From positions 3,509,061-3,573,060 of the forward strand of contig NZ_CP121463.1 of NCBI RefSeq assembly GCF_029690065.1: a stretch of 64,000 nt of DNA. Direction: 5' to 3'. The notes under the pieces were generated by a model. It was given only the letters and a program-made list of their open reading frames with translations. It did not search any database and was not told where the DNA came from. The first letter of the stretch is position 1. Each line of letters begins with the position of its first letter. A program made the position numbers and the translations under genes. This DNA comes from Arthrobacter sp. Y-9. Its GTDB lineage: Bacteria; Actinomycetota; Actinomycetes; Actinomycetales; Micrococcaceae. Positions 19,479-29,009 of the stretch are shown here, piece by piece.

Positions 19479-20120
19479 CTAGTGGGCCGAGATGCCCGCC
19501 AGGAGCTGCTCGAAGGGGAGGGACACCATGTCGTCCTCGCGCTGGCGCGCGGGAGCCTCCGCGATGATGCCGGCGAGCTCACCACCCGCGCGCTCGACCC
19601 GGTCGGCCAGCGAACCCCTCTGCGCGCCGTCGTCCGTGTTCCCCCAGTCCTGCGGACCCGCGAACACCGCGGTGGGCACCACGCGCGAGCGGAGGTAGCC
19701 GAACAGGGGCCGCATCGCGTAGTCCAGCACCATCTGGTGCCGGTCGGTCCCCGCGGTGGCGCCCAGGAGCACGGGGGTCCCCTCTAGCGCCTTCGGGTCG
19801 ACGACGTCGAAGAACGACTTGAAGAGGCCGCTGAAACTCGCGCTGAACACCGGGCTGACCGCCACCAGTCCGTCCGCGTTCTCCACGGACGAGATGAGGT
19901 CCGCGAGGCGCGGTGCCGCGAATCCGGTGACGAAGTTGTTGGCGATGTCGACGGCGTAATCCCGCAGTTCCACCACCTCCACCTCCGACTGGATGCCGAG
20001 GTCGGTCAGGGAGCGCTGAGTCGCCGCGGCGAGCTGATCCGCCAGCAGACGGCTCGACGACGGCACGCCCAGGCCTGCCGAGAGAACCACGACCTTGCGG
20101 GGCTCAGTTGCTGATTCCAT
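19479..20120 (-). CDS. NAD(P)H-dependent FMN reductase (CE1759 family)
   Basis: About 213 aa flavodoxin-fold reductase. The flavin phosphate loop is in LSAGLGVPSSSRLLADQL and a second flavin loop in SPVFSASFSGLFKSFFD. It likely supplies reduced FMN to a monooxygenase or reduces quinone/metal. ATG at 20120 preferred (GGGAG ten bases away) over GTG 20129. No partner monooxygenase is adjacent. Confidence 0.85.
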   Translation of the reverse strand: MESATEPRKVVVLSAGLGVPSSSRLLADQLAAATQRSLTDLGIQSEVEVVELRDYAVDIANNFVTGFAAPRLADLISSVENADGLVAVSPVFSASFSGLFKSFFDVVDPKALEGTPVLLGATAGTDRHQMVLDYAMRPLFGYLRSRVVPTAVFAGPQDWGNTDDGAQRGSLADRVERAGGELAGIIAEAPARQREDDMVSLPFEQLLAGISAH

Positions 20121-20219
20121 GTGATCCACACTCCCATAGTAGATGCATTTGCATTTACTTTCCTTAACGCGTGCCCTCTGGATCTATTCCCGGCACGCCG
20201 GCGGTGCTTGGATGGAGGC

Positions 20220-20642
20220 ATGCACCCCCTCCACGCCGCCGCCGGATCCTCGCCCACCGAGGACCTGATCGCCTCCCTGGACCGCCCGGAGCAGCAGGCC
20301 GACTCCCAGACCCTGATCCGCCTGTTCGAGGCGCTGAGCGGCCATACGGCGGTCCTCTGGACGGGGAAGATCGTGGGTTTCGGTCAGTATCACTACCGTT
20401 ACGAGAGCGGCCACGAGGGCGATGCCCCTCCGCTCGGCTTCTCGCCGCGGAAGGGGAAGTTCGCCCTGTACGGCCTGCTGGCCCACCCTGAAGCGGAACA
20501 CCTGCTGGAGCGGCTGGGCAAGCACCGGCGCGGCGTGAGCTGCCTGTACGTCAACCGGCTCTCCGACGTGGATCCTGACGTCCTGAGCGAGCTCGCACGC
20601 CTCGGCTACGCCCATACGATGGAGCACGACCACCGGCCCTGA
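20220..20642 (+). CDS. DUF1801 domain-containing protein
   Basis: 140 aa, with the DUF1801 (YdhG-like) motif FGQYHYRYESGHEGD and the C-terminal LYVNRLSDVD. Small alpha/beta protein of unknown role. The ATG at 20220 has GGAGG only one base away, so the start is uncertain. It is divergent from the FMN reductase. Confidence 0.78.
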   Translation: MHPLHAAAGSSPTEDLIASLDRPEQQADSQTLIRLFEALSGHTAVLWTGKIVGFGQYHYRYESGHEGDAPPLGFSPRKGKFALYGLLAHPEAEHLLERLGKHRRGVSCLYVNRLSDVDPDVLSELARLGYAHTMEHDHRP

Positions 20643-20723
20643 CGGCTCCTCCGCGGCGGCGCAGGCTGCCCGCGAAAGTCTCCTGAAAGGTGACCTCGGA
20701 AAGCGGAGCGCCCCGGGAATGAC

Positions 20724-20756
20724 GAAGGCGCCCCACCCCGAGGGGTGGAGCGCCTT
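20724..20756 (-). terminator. Terminator of the rpsF-rplI operon
   Basis: GAAGGCGC plus CCACCCC pairs with GGGGTGG plus GCGCCTTC around a short loop, 68 bases beyond the rplI stop. Confidence 0.75.
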
Positions 20757-20823
20757 CCGAAGTCCTGCAGCAGTTCCCTGGAGCCTCGCTGCGCTCGGTT
20801 TCGGGGAACTCCGTACTACGTGA

Positions 20824-21276
20824 CTACTTGCTGGCCACGATCTCCAGGTTGACCACAGCGGTCACGTCGTCGTGCAGACGGACGTTCGCGGTGTAGGAAC
20901 CGGTGGACTTGATGTGGACCGGCAGCTGCACGGAGCGCTTGTCGACCGAGCCCAGGCCTGCGGCCTCGACAGCGGCGACGACGTCGCTCGGCTTGATGGT
21001 GCCGAAGAGACGACCGGCGACGCCGGCCTTCGCCTTCAGGACGACCTTCTTGGCAGACAGGGCGGCAGCCTGGGCCTGAGCGGCCTCGAGGCTGGCCTGC
21101 TGACGAGCAGCGCGGGCAGCCTTGATGCTCTCGACCTGCTTCTCGCCACCGCGAGTCCAGGTCAGAGCGAAGCCGCGGGGCAGAAGGTAGTTACGGGCGT
21201 ACCCGTTCTTGACCTCGACCACGTCGCCAGCAGCACCGAGACCGGTGACTTCCTGGGTAAGAATGAGCTTTGCCAT
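20824..21276 (-). CDS. rplI: 50S ribosomal protein L9
   Basis: 150 aa. The N-terminal L9 domain ([32 protein letters not shown] signature) is joined by a helix to the C-terminal domain. Binds 23S rRNA at the L1 stalk base. Last gene of rpsF-ssb-rpsR-rplI, 17 bases after rpsR. Confidence 0.98.
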   Translation of the reverse strand: MAKLILTQEVTGLGAAGDVVEVKNGYARNYLLPRGFALTWTRGGEKQVESIKAARAARQQASLEAAQAQAAALSAKKVVLKAKAGVAGRLFGTIKPSDVVAAVEAAGLGSVDKRSVQLPVHIKSTGSYTANVRLHDDVTAVVNLEIVASK

Positions 21277-21293
21277 GGTAGTGAATCCCTTCC

Positions 21294-21533
21294 TTAGCCG
21301 CGGCCAGCGCCGGAGTAAGGGAGCAGAGCAACTTCGCGGGCGTTCTTGATTGCCTGTGCGATCTTGCGCTGTTCCTGAACGGAGACACCAGTGACACGGC
21401 GGGCACGGATCTTGCCACGGTCAGAGATGAACTTGCGCAGAAGTGCGACGTCCTTGTAGTCGATGACGGTGATGTCAGCGGCCTTCAAGGGGTTGGACTT
21501 TGGTTTGGGCTTACGGATTTCAGCCTTAGCCAT
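21294..21533 (-). CDS. rpsR: 30S ribosomal protein S18
   Basis: 79 aa basic protein that pairs with S6 on the 30S platform. The motif [18 protein letters not shown] and [19 protein letters not shown] are diagnostic. No zinc-type cysteines are present (a C-minus form). It lies 60 bases after ssb. Confidence 0.98.
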   Translation of the reverse strand: MAKAEIRKPKPKSNPLKAADITVIDYKDVALLRKFISDRGKIRARRVTGVSVQEQRKIAQAIKNAREVALLPYSGAGRG

Positions 21534-21593
21534 CGTGGAGCTCCTTTTCCTGGGAGCCCGTGGAGTGATCCACGGGATGGTGAATGTTGTGGT

Positions 21594-22196
21594 TTAGAAA
21601 GGCGGTTCGGAGTCCGGGCCGTTGCCCCAGCCATCGGACACACCCGGGGTCGCCCACGGGTCGTCCTGCGGCTGAGAGGCCGGACGCTGCTGAGGACGGC
21701 TGTTGCCGCCCCAGTTGCCACCCTGGTTTCCGCCGGAGGGAGCCGAAGAGCCCCCGCCCTGGTTGCCCCAGGAGTCGCCACCGTTGCCGGACTGGCCGCC
21801 GTTCCAGCCGCCGCCACCCTGACCGCCGGAGCGCTGGTTGCGGTTGACCTTCGCGTTGGCGTACCGGAGGCTCGGGCCGATCTCGTCGACCTCGAGCTCC
21901 ATGACGGTGCGCTTCTCGCCTTCCTTGGTCTCGTAGGTGCGGCTCTTCAGACGGCCGCTGACGATCACGCGCATGCCCTTGGTCAGGGATTCTGCGACGT
22001 TCTCGGCAGCCTCACGCCAGATCGAAGCGCGAAGGAACAGGGTTTCCCCGTCCTTCCATTCATTCGACTGGCGGTCAAAGGTCCGCGGGGTGGAAGCAAT
22101 GGTGAAGTTCGCAACGGCCGAACCGGACGGCGTGAAACGCAGTTCGGGGTCGTTGGTCAGATTGCCAATAACGGTGATTGGGGTTTCGCCTGCCAT
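21594..22196 (-). CDS. ssb: Single-stranded DNA-binding protein
   Basis: 200 aa. OB-fold at about 1-115 ([19 protein letters not shown]), then a Gly/Asn/Gln-rich linker and the acidic tip ending DSEPPF that binds replication and repair partners. It protects single-stranded DNA. Second gene of the S6-SSB-S18-L9 operon. Confidence 0.97.
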   Translation of the reverse strand: MAGETPITVIGNLTNDPELRFTPSGSAVANFTIASTPRTFDRQSNEWKDGETLFLRASIWREAAENVAESLTKGMRVIVSGRLKSRTYETKEGEKRTVMELEVDEIGPSLRYANAKVNRNQRSGGQGGGGWNGGQSGNGGDSWGNQGGGSSAPSGGNQGGNWGGNSRPQQRPASQPQDDPWATPGVSDGWGNGPDSEPPF

Positions 22197-22251
22197 CTGC
22201 TTCCTCCTTGGGGTTCCTGCGAGAAATGTGGAGGACCGAAGTCACGCAGAA

Positions 22252-22557
22252 TTACTCTGCGGAAACCTTCTGGTCTTCCGGACGGATGATCTTGGTGCGC
22301 AGAACGGTCTCGTTGAGGCCGAGCTGGCGATCCAGTTCCTGAGCGGTAGCGGGGGCAGCGGTGAAGTTGACCACTGCGTAGATACCCTCAGACTTCTTCT
22401 TGATTTCGTAGGCCAGACGGCGACGGCCCCAGATGTCAACGTTGTCGACGGTTCCACCGTCGGTGGTGATGACATTCAGGAACTTCTGCAGCGACGGCTC
22501 AACGGCGCGGTCTTCGACCTCGGGGTCGAAGATCACCATCAACTCATAAGGACGCAT
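22252..22557 (-). CDS. rpsF: 30S ribosomal protein S6
   Basis: 101 aa from the ATG at 22557 ([16 protein letters not shown]); AAAGGAGGTG is about ten bases upstream. An in-frame GTG at 22569 would overlap that site and is unlikely. Ferredoxin-like fold that forms a heterodimer with S18. First gene of the operon. Confidence 0.97.
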   Translation of the reverse strand: MRPYELMVIFDPEVEDRAVEPSLQKFLNVITTDGGTVDNVDIWGRRRLAYEIKKKSEGIYAVVNFTAAPATAQELDRQLGLNETVLRTKIIRPEDQKVSAE

Positions 22558-22586
22558 ATGTGAACCCACCTCCTTTGGGCTGAACG

Positions 22587-22605
22587 GTTACGGTCTCTCC
22601 GTAAC
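22587..22605 (-). promoter_or_regulatory. Leader hairpin of the rpsF operon
   Basis: GTTACGG (22587-22593) and CCGTAAC (22599-22605) form a 7-bp stem with a 5-base loop just before the rpsF ribosome site. It may be part of an S6:S18 autoregulatory leader; this is inference. Confidence 0.4.
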
Positions 22606-22674
22606 AGGAGGTTCATTGCGACTGTCGGTGGCCCGACCCTCCGATTGAGGGCAAGGCGCAACACAGACTTCACA

Positions 22675-22680
22675 ATCTTA
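22675..22680 (-). promoter_or_regulatory. Possible -10 element of the rpsF operon
   Basis: Read on the minus strand the hexamer is TAAGAT, close to TATAAT, about 120 bases before rpsF. No convincing -35 is visible. Confidence 0.3.
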
Positions 22681-22792
22681 GTGCATTTCACGTCTCAAGC
22701 CTATTCGGCGTCTCCGCAGGAGGACAGGGAGGGCGTCCGTATGTGGATCGCTGCGACAGAAGGTGCTGTGGACCGGCGGTTAGCCTTGGGTC

Positions 22793-23440
22793 ATGACCAC
22801 CAAGAAACCGGTCCACCGGGCACGCCTGCGCTTCCTCATCATGCTGATCGTCGGGGTGACGACGGCCGTGATCGTCCTCCTCACGGGACACCCGGTCCAG
22901 GCCCCGGCGGCGGGCTGGGCGGCGGCCGCGGCCTCCTACGTGGGATGGGTGCTCTCCCGGACCATCCGGCTCAACGCCGCGCAGACGCGCGACCACGCGA
23001 CGTCGGAGGACCCCTCCCGCGGCGTGACGGAGGCGCTGATCCTGAGCGCCAACATCGCGGCGATCGTCGCCGTCGCGATCCTGGTGATCTCCTCCCACCA
23101 GGGGGACGCGTCCCAGCGGCTGTCCAACGCCGCCCTCGGTTTCGTGACCGTGGCGCTGTCCTGGATGCTCATCCAGACCCTCTTCACCCTCCGCTACGCG
23201 GAGATGTACTACGGGGGCGGCACGGAGGGAGGCATCGCCTTCAACCAGGACGAGCCCCCTCAGTACACCGATTTCGCGTACCTCGCCACGAGCCTCGGCA
23301 TGACCTACCAGGTCTCGGACACGAACCTGGAGACCACCGCCATCCGCAAGGAGGCGCTCAAGCACTCGCTGCTCTCGTACCTGTTCGGCACCGTGGTCCT
23401 GGCCAGCACCATCAACCTCGTGGTCAGCATGGCGTCCTGA
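22793..23440 (+). CDS. DUF1345 family membrane protein
   Basis: 215 aa with five hydrophobic segments and the DUF1345 signature FTLRYAEMYYGG followed by an acidic loop and FAYLATSLGMTYQVSDT. Integral membrane protein of unknown function. It stands alone between the rpsF promoter and a terminator. Confidence 0.85.
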   Translation: MTTKKPVHRARLRFLIMLIVGVTTAVIVLLTGHPVQAPAAGWAAAAASYVGWVLSRTIRLNAAQTRDHATSEDPSRGVTEALILSANIAAIVAVAILVISSHQGDASQRLSNAALGFVTVALSWMLIQTLFTLRYAEMYYGGGTEGGIAFNQDEPPQYTDFAYLATSLGMTYQVSDTNLETTAIRKEALKHSLLSYLFGTVVLASTINLVVSMAS

Positions 23441-23459
23441 CACGCGCACCCTGAGACGT

Positions 23460-23491
23460 CGGCGGCCCCACGGAAAACCGTGGGGCCGCCG
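23460..23491. terminator. Hairpin terminator between DUF1345 gene and apeB
   Basis: CGGCGGCCCCACGG and CCGTGGGGCCGCCG pair around AAAA, between two convergent genes. Confidence 0.85.
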
Positions 23492-23526
23492 GCGTTTCAG
23501 GGAAAAGTCGCGGGAAGGAAGAGGCC

Positions 23527-24831
23527 TCAGACCGCCGTCCGGAAGAACAGCTCCGAAGCCTTCGCGAGCCGGAACGGGTCCTCCACACCGCACAGCTCGC
23601 GAGCCGAGTGCATGGAGAGCAGCGCGACACCCACGTCCACGGTCCGGATGCCCAGCCGGGTGGCCGTCAGGGGTCCGATCGTGGAGCCGCAGGGCACGTC
23701 GTTGTTGGACACGAACTCCTGGTACGGCACGCCGGCCTCGGCGCAGAGCCTCGCCCAGAAGGCGGCCCCCGTGGCGTCCGTGGCGTACCGCTGATTGGCG
23801 TTGATCTTGAGCAGCGGGCCGCCGTTCAGCACTGGACGGTTGGCGGGGTCGTGCCGCTCGGGATAGTTGGGGTGCACGGCGTGGCCGGCGTCCGCGGACA
23901 CGCAGAACGACGCCGCCAGGGCCTGCCGCCGCTGGCTCACCGTGGCGCCGAGGCCGTCCGAGATCCGGGTCAGGATGTCCTCCAGGATCGGGCCGCAGGC
24001 TCCCGACCGCGAGCCGGACCCGATCTCCTCGTGGTCGAACGCCGCGAGCACCGCGATCGGGCCGCCCGCGGGAACCTCCGATGCGGCGTGCCGGATCAGG
24101 GCGACAAGGCCCGCGTGCGTCGCCGAGAGGTTGTCGAGACGTCCGGAGGCGAAGAATTCACCCTTCGCCCCGAACACCGCGGGCTGCTGCGTGTCCGCCA
24201 CCACGACGTCGTATCCGCCGATGTCCGCGGGATCCACCCCGCCGCCCGGCACGCTCGCGGCGAGGACCGCCAGAAGGTCCTCCTGCAGCGGATCGCCCAG
24301 GCCGAACACGGGGTTCATGTGGTGCTGCTTGTCCAGAGTGAGACCGTCGTTGACCCCGCGGTCCAGGTGGATGGCCAGTTGGGGGAAGCGGAGCACGGGC
24401 CCCGTGGCCGTGAGGTGCTCGCTGCCGTCGCGCAGGACCAGGCGCCCCGCCAGGCGGAGTTCGCGGTCCAGCCAGGAGTTCAGGAGCGGACCGCCGTAGA
24501 CCTCGACGCCGGCCTGCAGCCACCCGAAGCGGCCCGTGGTGGGGCGGGGCTTGAGCTTGAAGGACGGGGAGTCCGTGTGAGCGCCCAGGATGTTGAAGGG
24601 CGTGGTGGGTCCGGCGCCGTCGGGGGTGACCCAGGCGATGAGCGCCCCGTCCCGGACGACGTAGAAGGCGCCGGGACCGCCCGCCCACGGCTCGCGCTCG
24701 TCCAGCGCGGTGAAACCGGCGGCGTCGAGGCGGGCTGCGGCCTCATGGGCGGCATGGAAACTCGACGGCGAGGCGCTGACATACGCCCCCAGGTCCTGGA
24801 TGTGTTCGGATGCGGTGGCAGGTGAAGACAT
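23527..24831 (-). CDS. M18 family aminopeptidase
   Basis: 434-aa zinc metallopeptidase of the aspartyl/leucyl aminopeptidase (M18) family, forming large cytosolic complexes that trim peptides. Metal and catalytic motifs: LGAHTDSPSFKLKP, FDHEEIGSGSRSG and SADAGHAVHPN. Length normal. Monocistronic, ending at a shared terminator. Confidence 0.93.
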   Translation of the reverse strand: MSSPATASEHIQDLGAYVSASPSSFHAAHEAAARLDAAGFTALDEREPWAGGPGAFYVVRDGALIAWVTPDGAGPTTPFNILGAHTDSPSFKLKPRPTTGRFGWLQAGVEVYGGPLLNSWLDRELRLAGRLVLRDGSEHLTATGPVLRFPQLAIHLDRGVNDGLTLDKQHHMNPVFGLGDPLQEDLLAVLAASVPGGGVDPADIGGYDVVVADTQQPAVFGAKGEFFASGRLDNLSATHAGLVALIRHAASEVPAGGPIAVLAAFDHEEIGSGSRSGACGPILEDILTRISDGLGATVSQRRQALAASFCVSADAGHAVHPNYPERHDPANRPVLNGGPLLKINANQRYATDATGAAFWARLCAEAGVPYQEFVSNNDVPCGSTIGPLTATRLGIRTVDVGVALLSMHSARELCGVEDPFRLAKASELFFRTAV

Positions 24832-24937
24832 GGTTCAAGGCTAGCCCCCAGCCGTCGCGGGCTCAGGAGTGACGGTCCCGCACCAGGGGAAACGACCACA
24901 AATGCGCACGAACCCGTGGGCCCCGCGACGGCGCGGC

Positions 24938-25663
24938 TCAGTAGTCCGGGTTGCTCGGGACCACGAGGCCGGTCTCATAGGCGTAGACCACGGCCTGCAC
25001 CCGGTCCCGCAGATGGAGCTTCGCCAGGATGCGGCGCACGTGCGTCTTCACCGTCGCCTCGGAGAGGAAGAACTTCAACGCGATCTCACCGTTCGTGAGG
25101 CCCTCGGCCATCGCCAGGAGGACCTCGGTCTCCCGCGGCGTGAGCTCCTCCAGCATGGGGTCGCGGGGAGCCGTCTGGCCGTCTCCATGCCCCCGCCCCG
25201 CTCCACGGACGTAGGTCTCGAGCAGCCGCTGCGTCACCCGGGGCGCCACCACGGCGTCACCGCTTGCCACGACGTGCACGGCGTGGATGAGCTCCTCGGG
25301 GGCGACGTCCTTGAGCAGGAACGCCGAGGCGCCGGCCTGAAGTCCCGCGAAGGCGTACTCGTCCAGGTCGAAGGTCGTCAGGATGATCACCCTGGTCTCC
25401 GGGTGCGCGGCGGCGATCAGGCGGGTCGCTTCGATCCCGTCCATGCCGGGCATCCTGACGTCCATGAGCACGACATGCGGCTTCAGGGCGGTCACCTGGC
25501 GCACCGCCTCGGCGCCGTTGGAGGCCTCGCCCACCACGACCAGGTTCTCGTCGCCTTCAAGGACCAGCCGGAACCCCACGCGCAGCAGGGGCTGGTCGTC
25601 CACCAGCAGCAATCGCACCGGACCGCTCACGGCGCCACCCGTCTCATTCACCAGCTCAGGCAT
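24938..25663 (-). CDS. LuxR/NarL-family response regulator
   Basis: 241 aa from the ATG at 25663. Receiver domain with the phospho-acceptor Asp in VVLMDVRMPGMDG, and a C-terminal LuxR helix-turn-helix (LTPRETEVLLAMAEGLTNGE, TVKTHVRRILAKL). The start overlaps the kinase stop by eight bases. Probably controls the adjacent ABC exporter genes. Confidence 0.93.
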   Translation of the reverse strand: MPELVNETGGAVSGPVRLLLVDDQPLLRVGFRLVLEGDENLVVVGEASNGAEAVRQVTALKPHVVLMDVRMPGMDGIEATRLIAAAHPETRVIILTTFDLDEYAFAGLQAGASAFLLKDVAPEELIHAVHVVASGDAVVAPRVTQRLLETYVRGAGRGHGDGQTAPRDPMLEELTPRETEVLLAMAEGLTNGEIALKFFLSEATVKTHVRRILAKLHLRDRVQAVVYAYETGLVVPSNPDY

Positions 25664-26957
25664 CGCCTGCAACCCCCTTGTCATAGTGCAGTTCCGCGGT
25701 GACCAACCAGCCTCCGGCCGGCAGGGCGGACGCCTGCACAGTGCCACCGTACATGCCGGCCCGGGCACGCATCCCCGGGATGCCCTGCCCGCTGCCGAGA
25801 GCGCTGGCGGCGCCTGCCGCGTACGCCGACCCGACGCCGTCGTTCTGCACCCGGATGTGCACGACGCCGGGCGTGTGCTCCACCACGGCGTCCACGCGGG
25901 AGAGCGCCTTGCCGTAGCGCAGGACATTGGTGAGCGCCTCCTGCACGATCCGGTGGACCGACAGCCGCAGCGTGGTGTCCTCAGGCAGGCCCGGACCCGT
26001 GAAGGTGAAGGTCAGCGGCAGCCCCGCCGTGCGGAAGCCGGTGACCATCCGTTCGAGGTCGTTGTCCCCGGTGAGAGGGGTCAAGGGTGCCGCGCCGTCC
26101 TCCTCGCGGAGGACGCCGAGAACCCGTCGCGTGTCCGCCAGGGCCGCGCGCCCCGTCCGCGAGAGCTCGGTGAGCACCTCGGCCGCCCGCTCAGGATCCC
26201 TTTTCAGCACCGTCGACGCGCCATCCGCCAACGAGACCATGACCGTCAGGGAGTGCGCCACCACATCGTGCATCTCCCGTGCGATCCGGCTGCGCTCGGC
26301 CGAACGGCCCCACTGGGTCGACTGCTCCGCCCAGGACGCGATCGCCGCTTCATACTGCCGCCGCTGGCGGACGGCGATGCCGAATCCGACGGCGATCACA
26401 CAGCTCAGGTAGGTGGTGAGCACCACCGAGAGGCGCAAGGCGATGTCGCTGACCTCGGGGCCGCCGTTCGTGAACGCCTCCGCATACTGTTCGGCGCTCG
26501 TTCCGAAGACGTAGCGCCAGACCAGAGGAGCCGGCCCGAGGATCAAAGCGATGACCGCGACACGGCGGCGGTACGCGACGCCCACCGCATAGAGCGCGAA
26601 CCACAGCCCGGCGCTCAGATTGGACGCCCAGAGATCGGTCAGGGCCAGGACGAACTCCAGCACCGCCACCACGCCGAAGACGATCAGCGGCGCTTTCCGC
26701 CGGAAGAACAGCGCCGCCGCGATCGCCAGGACGGCCACGGGGGCCAGCCAGGTTCCGCGCGCGGCGTTGCTGATCGTCGTCGCCAGGGAGAGCAGCAGGT
26801 AACAGACCACCACGACGGCGTCCATCACCTTCGGGTGCGCGCTGAAGTACCGGCGGACCGCGCCGCGGTGGCGGGCGTTGATCTCCGCCAGCGAAAGCGG
26901 CGCGGGCGCCGTCCCCGTGGGGGACGGCGCCGCGAAGGAGTCCTTGGAGCGGGTCAC
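25656..26957 (-). CDS. Sensor histidine kinase (HisKA_3 type)
   Basis: 433 aa, GTG start. About five membrane helices (roughly residues 45-165) without a large extracellular loop, then the HisKA_3 dimerisation motif with the phospho-His in REMHDVVAHSLTVM and a HATPase domain (GSGQGIPGMRARAGMYGG). Intramembrane-sensing architecture is typical of kinases tied to ABC exporters, which fits the neighbours. Confidence 0.92.
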   Translation of the reverse strand: MTRSKDSFAAPSPTGTAPAPLSLAEINARHRGAVRRYFSAHPKVMDAVVVVCYLLLSLATTISNAARGTWLAPVAVLAIAAALFFRRKAPLIVFGVVAVLEFVLALTDLWASNLSAGLWFALYAVGVAYRRRVAVIALILGPAPLVWRYVFGTSAEQYAEAFTNGGPEVSDIALRLSVVLTTYLSCVIAVGFGIAVRQRRQYEAAIASWAEQSTQWGRSAERSRIAREMHDVVAHSLTVMVSLADGASTVLKRDPERAAEVLTELSRTGRAALADTRRVLGVLREEDGAAPLTPLTGDNDLERMVTGFRTAGLPLTFTFTGPGLPEDTTLRLSVHRIVQEALTNVLRYGKALSRVDAVVEHTPGVVHIRVQNDGVGSAYAAGAASALGSGQGIPGMRARAGMYGGTVQASALPAGGWLVTAELHYDKGVAGDA

Positions 26958-26961
26958 GTGC

Positions 26962-27864
26962 TCAGACGTCCCGTTTCTTCAGGACGATGAGCGCGGGAAC
27001 GGCCAGCAGGACGACCCAGCCGAGCAGGACGAGGCCCGCGATGCCGGGGTCCAGCATGCCGTCGACGTGCCCGATGGCGAGGAACCGTCCACCGGACTGG
27101 CTCGGGAGGTACTGCGGGACGTACTTCCAGAAGTCACCCGGGATGAGCTGCATGAAGCTCCCGGCGAAGTCCAGGACGAACAGGAGCGCCACCAGAACCG
27201 TCACACCGCCGGCCGAACTCTTCAGGAGCGCGGCGAGGGAGAGGCCGATGATGGCCACGGCGGCCACGTACAGGCCACCCGTGAAGACGCCCTGCAGCAC
27301 GCCGTCGGTGTCCCAGCCGAGATTGAATTCGGGCATGTCCGAGAAGATCGCCAGGGAGATGAGGAACGTGATCACGCCCGTCACCGTGGCCAGCACGTAC
27401 CCGATCACGGCCAGGATGATGGCCTTGGCGGCGAAGACGGGCAGCCGCTTGGGAGTGGCCGACATGGTGGAGCGGATCATTCCCGTGGCGAATTCGCTGG
27501 ACAGGAACAGCACCGCGAGGGAGCCGAGGACCAGGACGGCGATCTGAAGACCCGCGTTGGGCAGGTTGTAGAGTTCGAAACCGGATCCCGCCGGCAGGTT
27601 CGCCTGCAGTTCCGTCGCGGTGGGCTTCGCCCCGTGCTCGGTCGCCATGTCGATCATCTGCTGGAAGAAGGTGTGGCGTACCCAGGCCGACAGCGTGCCG
27701 ATCCCGACGGCGGCGACCGTGGTGCACGCCAGCAGCCAGATGGTGGAGCGGAGGCTCCAGAACTTGATCCATTCGCTGCGCAGCAGGCCGAGGAAGCTCC
27801 AATTTCCCGTGGAGGTCTCCTTGGCGGGGGTGGTCTGCGTGTTGCTCAAAGTCTGTGTGCTCAT
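26962..27864 (-). CDS. ABC transporter permease (ABC-2 type)
   Basis: 300 aa from the ATG at 27864 (AGGGG six bases upstream); a GTG at 27867 is the alternative. Six hydrophobic segments and a large extracytoplasmic loop, as in ABC-2 exporters of lipids or antimicrobial peptides. Starts about nine bases after the ATPase stop and ends four bases before the kinase gene, so all four genes form one operon. Confidence 0.9.
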   Translation of the reverse strand: MSTQTLSNTQTTPAKETSTGNWSFLGLLRSEWIKFWSLRSTIWLLACTTVAAVGIGTLSAWVRHTFFQQMIDMATEHGAKPTATELQANLPAGSGFELYNLPNAGLQIAVLVLGSLAVLFLSSEFATGMIRSTMSATPKRLPVFAAKAIILAVIGYVLATVTGVITFLISLAIFSDMPEFNLGWDTDGVLQGVFTGGLYVAAVAIIGLSLAALLKSSAGGVTVLVALLFVLDFAGSFMQLIPGDFWKYVPQYLPSQSGGRFLAIGHVDGMLDPGIAGLVLLGWVVLLAVPALIVLKKRDV

Positions 27865-27873
27865 CACTGTCCC

Positions 27874-28848
27874 CTAGTTCCCGAAGCCCTGGCCACCGGC
27901 GGGACCGGCCGCCGCGGCGTGAGCGTGAGTGGCGTTGGCCATGCTGAAGTCGGACTGGTATTCGGCGGCCCCGCGCGTCAGTTCGAAGTACGCCTGCTCG
28001 AGGGAGGCCTCCTGCGGCGTCAGCTCGTACAGGAGGATCTGACGCTCCAGTGCGGCGCGGGCGATGTCCCGCGTGTCCAGCCCGGAGACCTCGAGGGTCT
28101 CGTGAGCGGACTGGCTGACGGACACGCCGGGAGCCGCGAGTGCTGCGGCGAGTTCCGCCGACTGCGGAGTCCTGACCAGCGCTTTCTTCTGCTGGACGCT
28201 CGCGATCAGCTCCTGGACGGACATGTCGGCCAGGATCTGTCCCCGGCCGATCACCAGGAGGTGGTCCGCGGTCTGGGCCATTTCGCTCATCAGATGGGAG
28301 GAGAGGAAGACCGTCTTGCCCTGCCCGGCGAGGTAGCGGACCAGGTTCCTGACCCAGTGCACGCCCTCGGGGTCGAGGCCGTTGACGGGCTCGTCCAGGA
28401 TGAGGGTCTGGGGGTCGCCCAGCAGCGCGTTGGCGATGCCGAGCCGCTGGCCCATGCCCAGCGAGAACCCGCCGGCGCGCTTCTTGGCCACCTCGGTCAG
28501 GCCGGTCATGGCCATCACCTCGTGGACGCGGCTCAGCGGGATGTCGTGGGTGGCGGCCATGGCCCGCAGGTGGTTGTAGGCGCTCCGGCCGGTGTGCACG
28601 GCCTTGGCGTCCAGGAGGGCGCCGACCTCACGCAGCGGCGCCTTGTGCTGGGCGAACGGCTTCCCGTTGACGGTAACGTGCCCGGCGGTCGGCTTGTCCA
28701 GTCCCATGATCATGCGCATGGTGGTGGACTTCCCGGCGCCGTTCGGCCCCAGGAAGCCCGTGACCCTGCCTGGCTGGACGGTGAAGCTGATGCCGGAAAC
28801 AGCGGTCTTGGGTCCGTACTGCTTGCGCAAGCCTTGTGCTTGGATCAT
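27874..28848 (-). CDS. ABC transporter ATP-binding protein
   Basis: 324 aa. Walker A GPNGAGKST, signature FSLGMGQRL, Walker B TLILDEPVNGLDP, and a C-terminal extension of about 110 residues, typical of ABC-2/bacitracin-type exporters. First gene of the ATPase-permease-kinase-regulator operon. Possible role in resistance to cell-envelope agents; inferred from the operon type. Confidence 0.93.
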   Translation of the reverse strand: MIQAQGLRKQYGPKTAVSGISFTVQPGRVTGFLGPNGAGKSTTMRMIMGLDKPTAGHVTVNGKPFAQHKAPLREVGALLDAKAVHTGRSAYNHLRAMAATHDIPLSRVHEVMAMTGLTEVAKKRAGGFSLGMGQRLGIANALLGDPQTLILDEPVNGLDPEGVHWVRNLVRYLAGQGKTVFLSSHLMSEMAQTADHLLVIGRGQILADMSVQELIASVQQKKALVRTPQSAELAAALAAPGVSVSQSAHETLEVSGLDTRDIARAALERQILLYELTPQEASLEQAYFELTRGAAEYQSDFSMANATHAHAAAAGPAGGQGFGN

Positions 28849-29009
28849 GCCTGGTCCTCGCTTTTCGATGATGCGATCGGTGTCGGCTCCTGCCAGGTTC
28901 GGCTGGCGAAGTGCCCTGCTTCCAGGCTATCCAGCAGGATCGCGGCATGCCTCTGTCCGGCGGATGATTCCCGACGACGCCGGTACGCCCTCAGGTGGAC
29001 CCCCGGCGG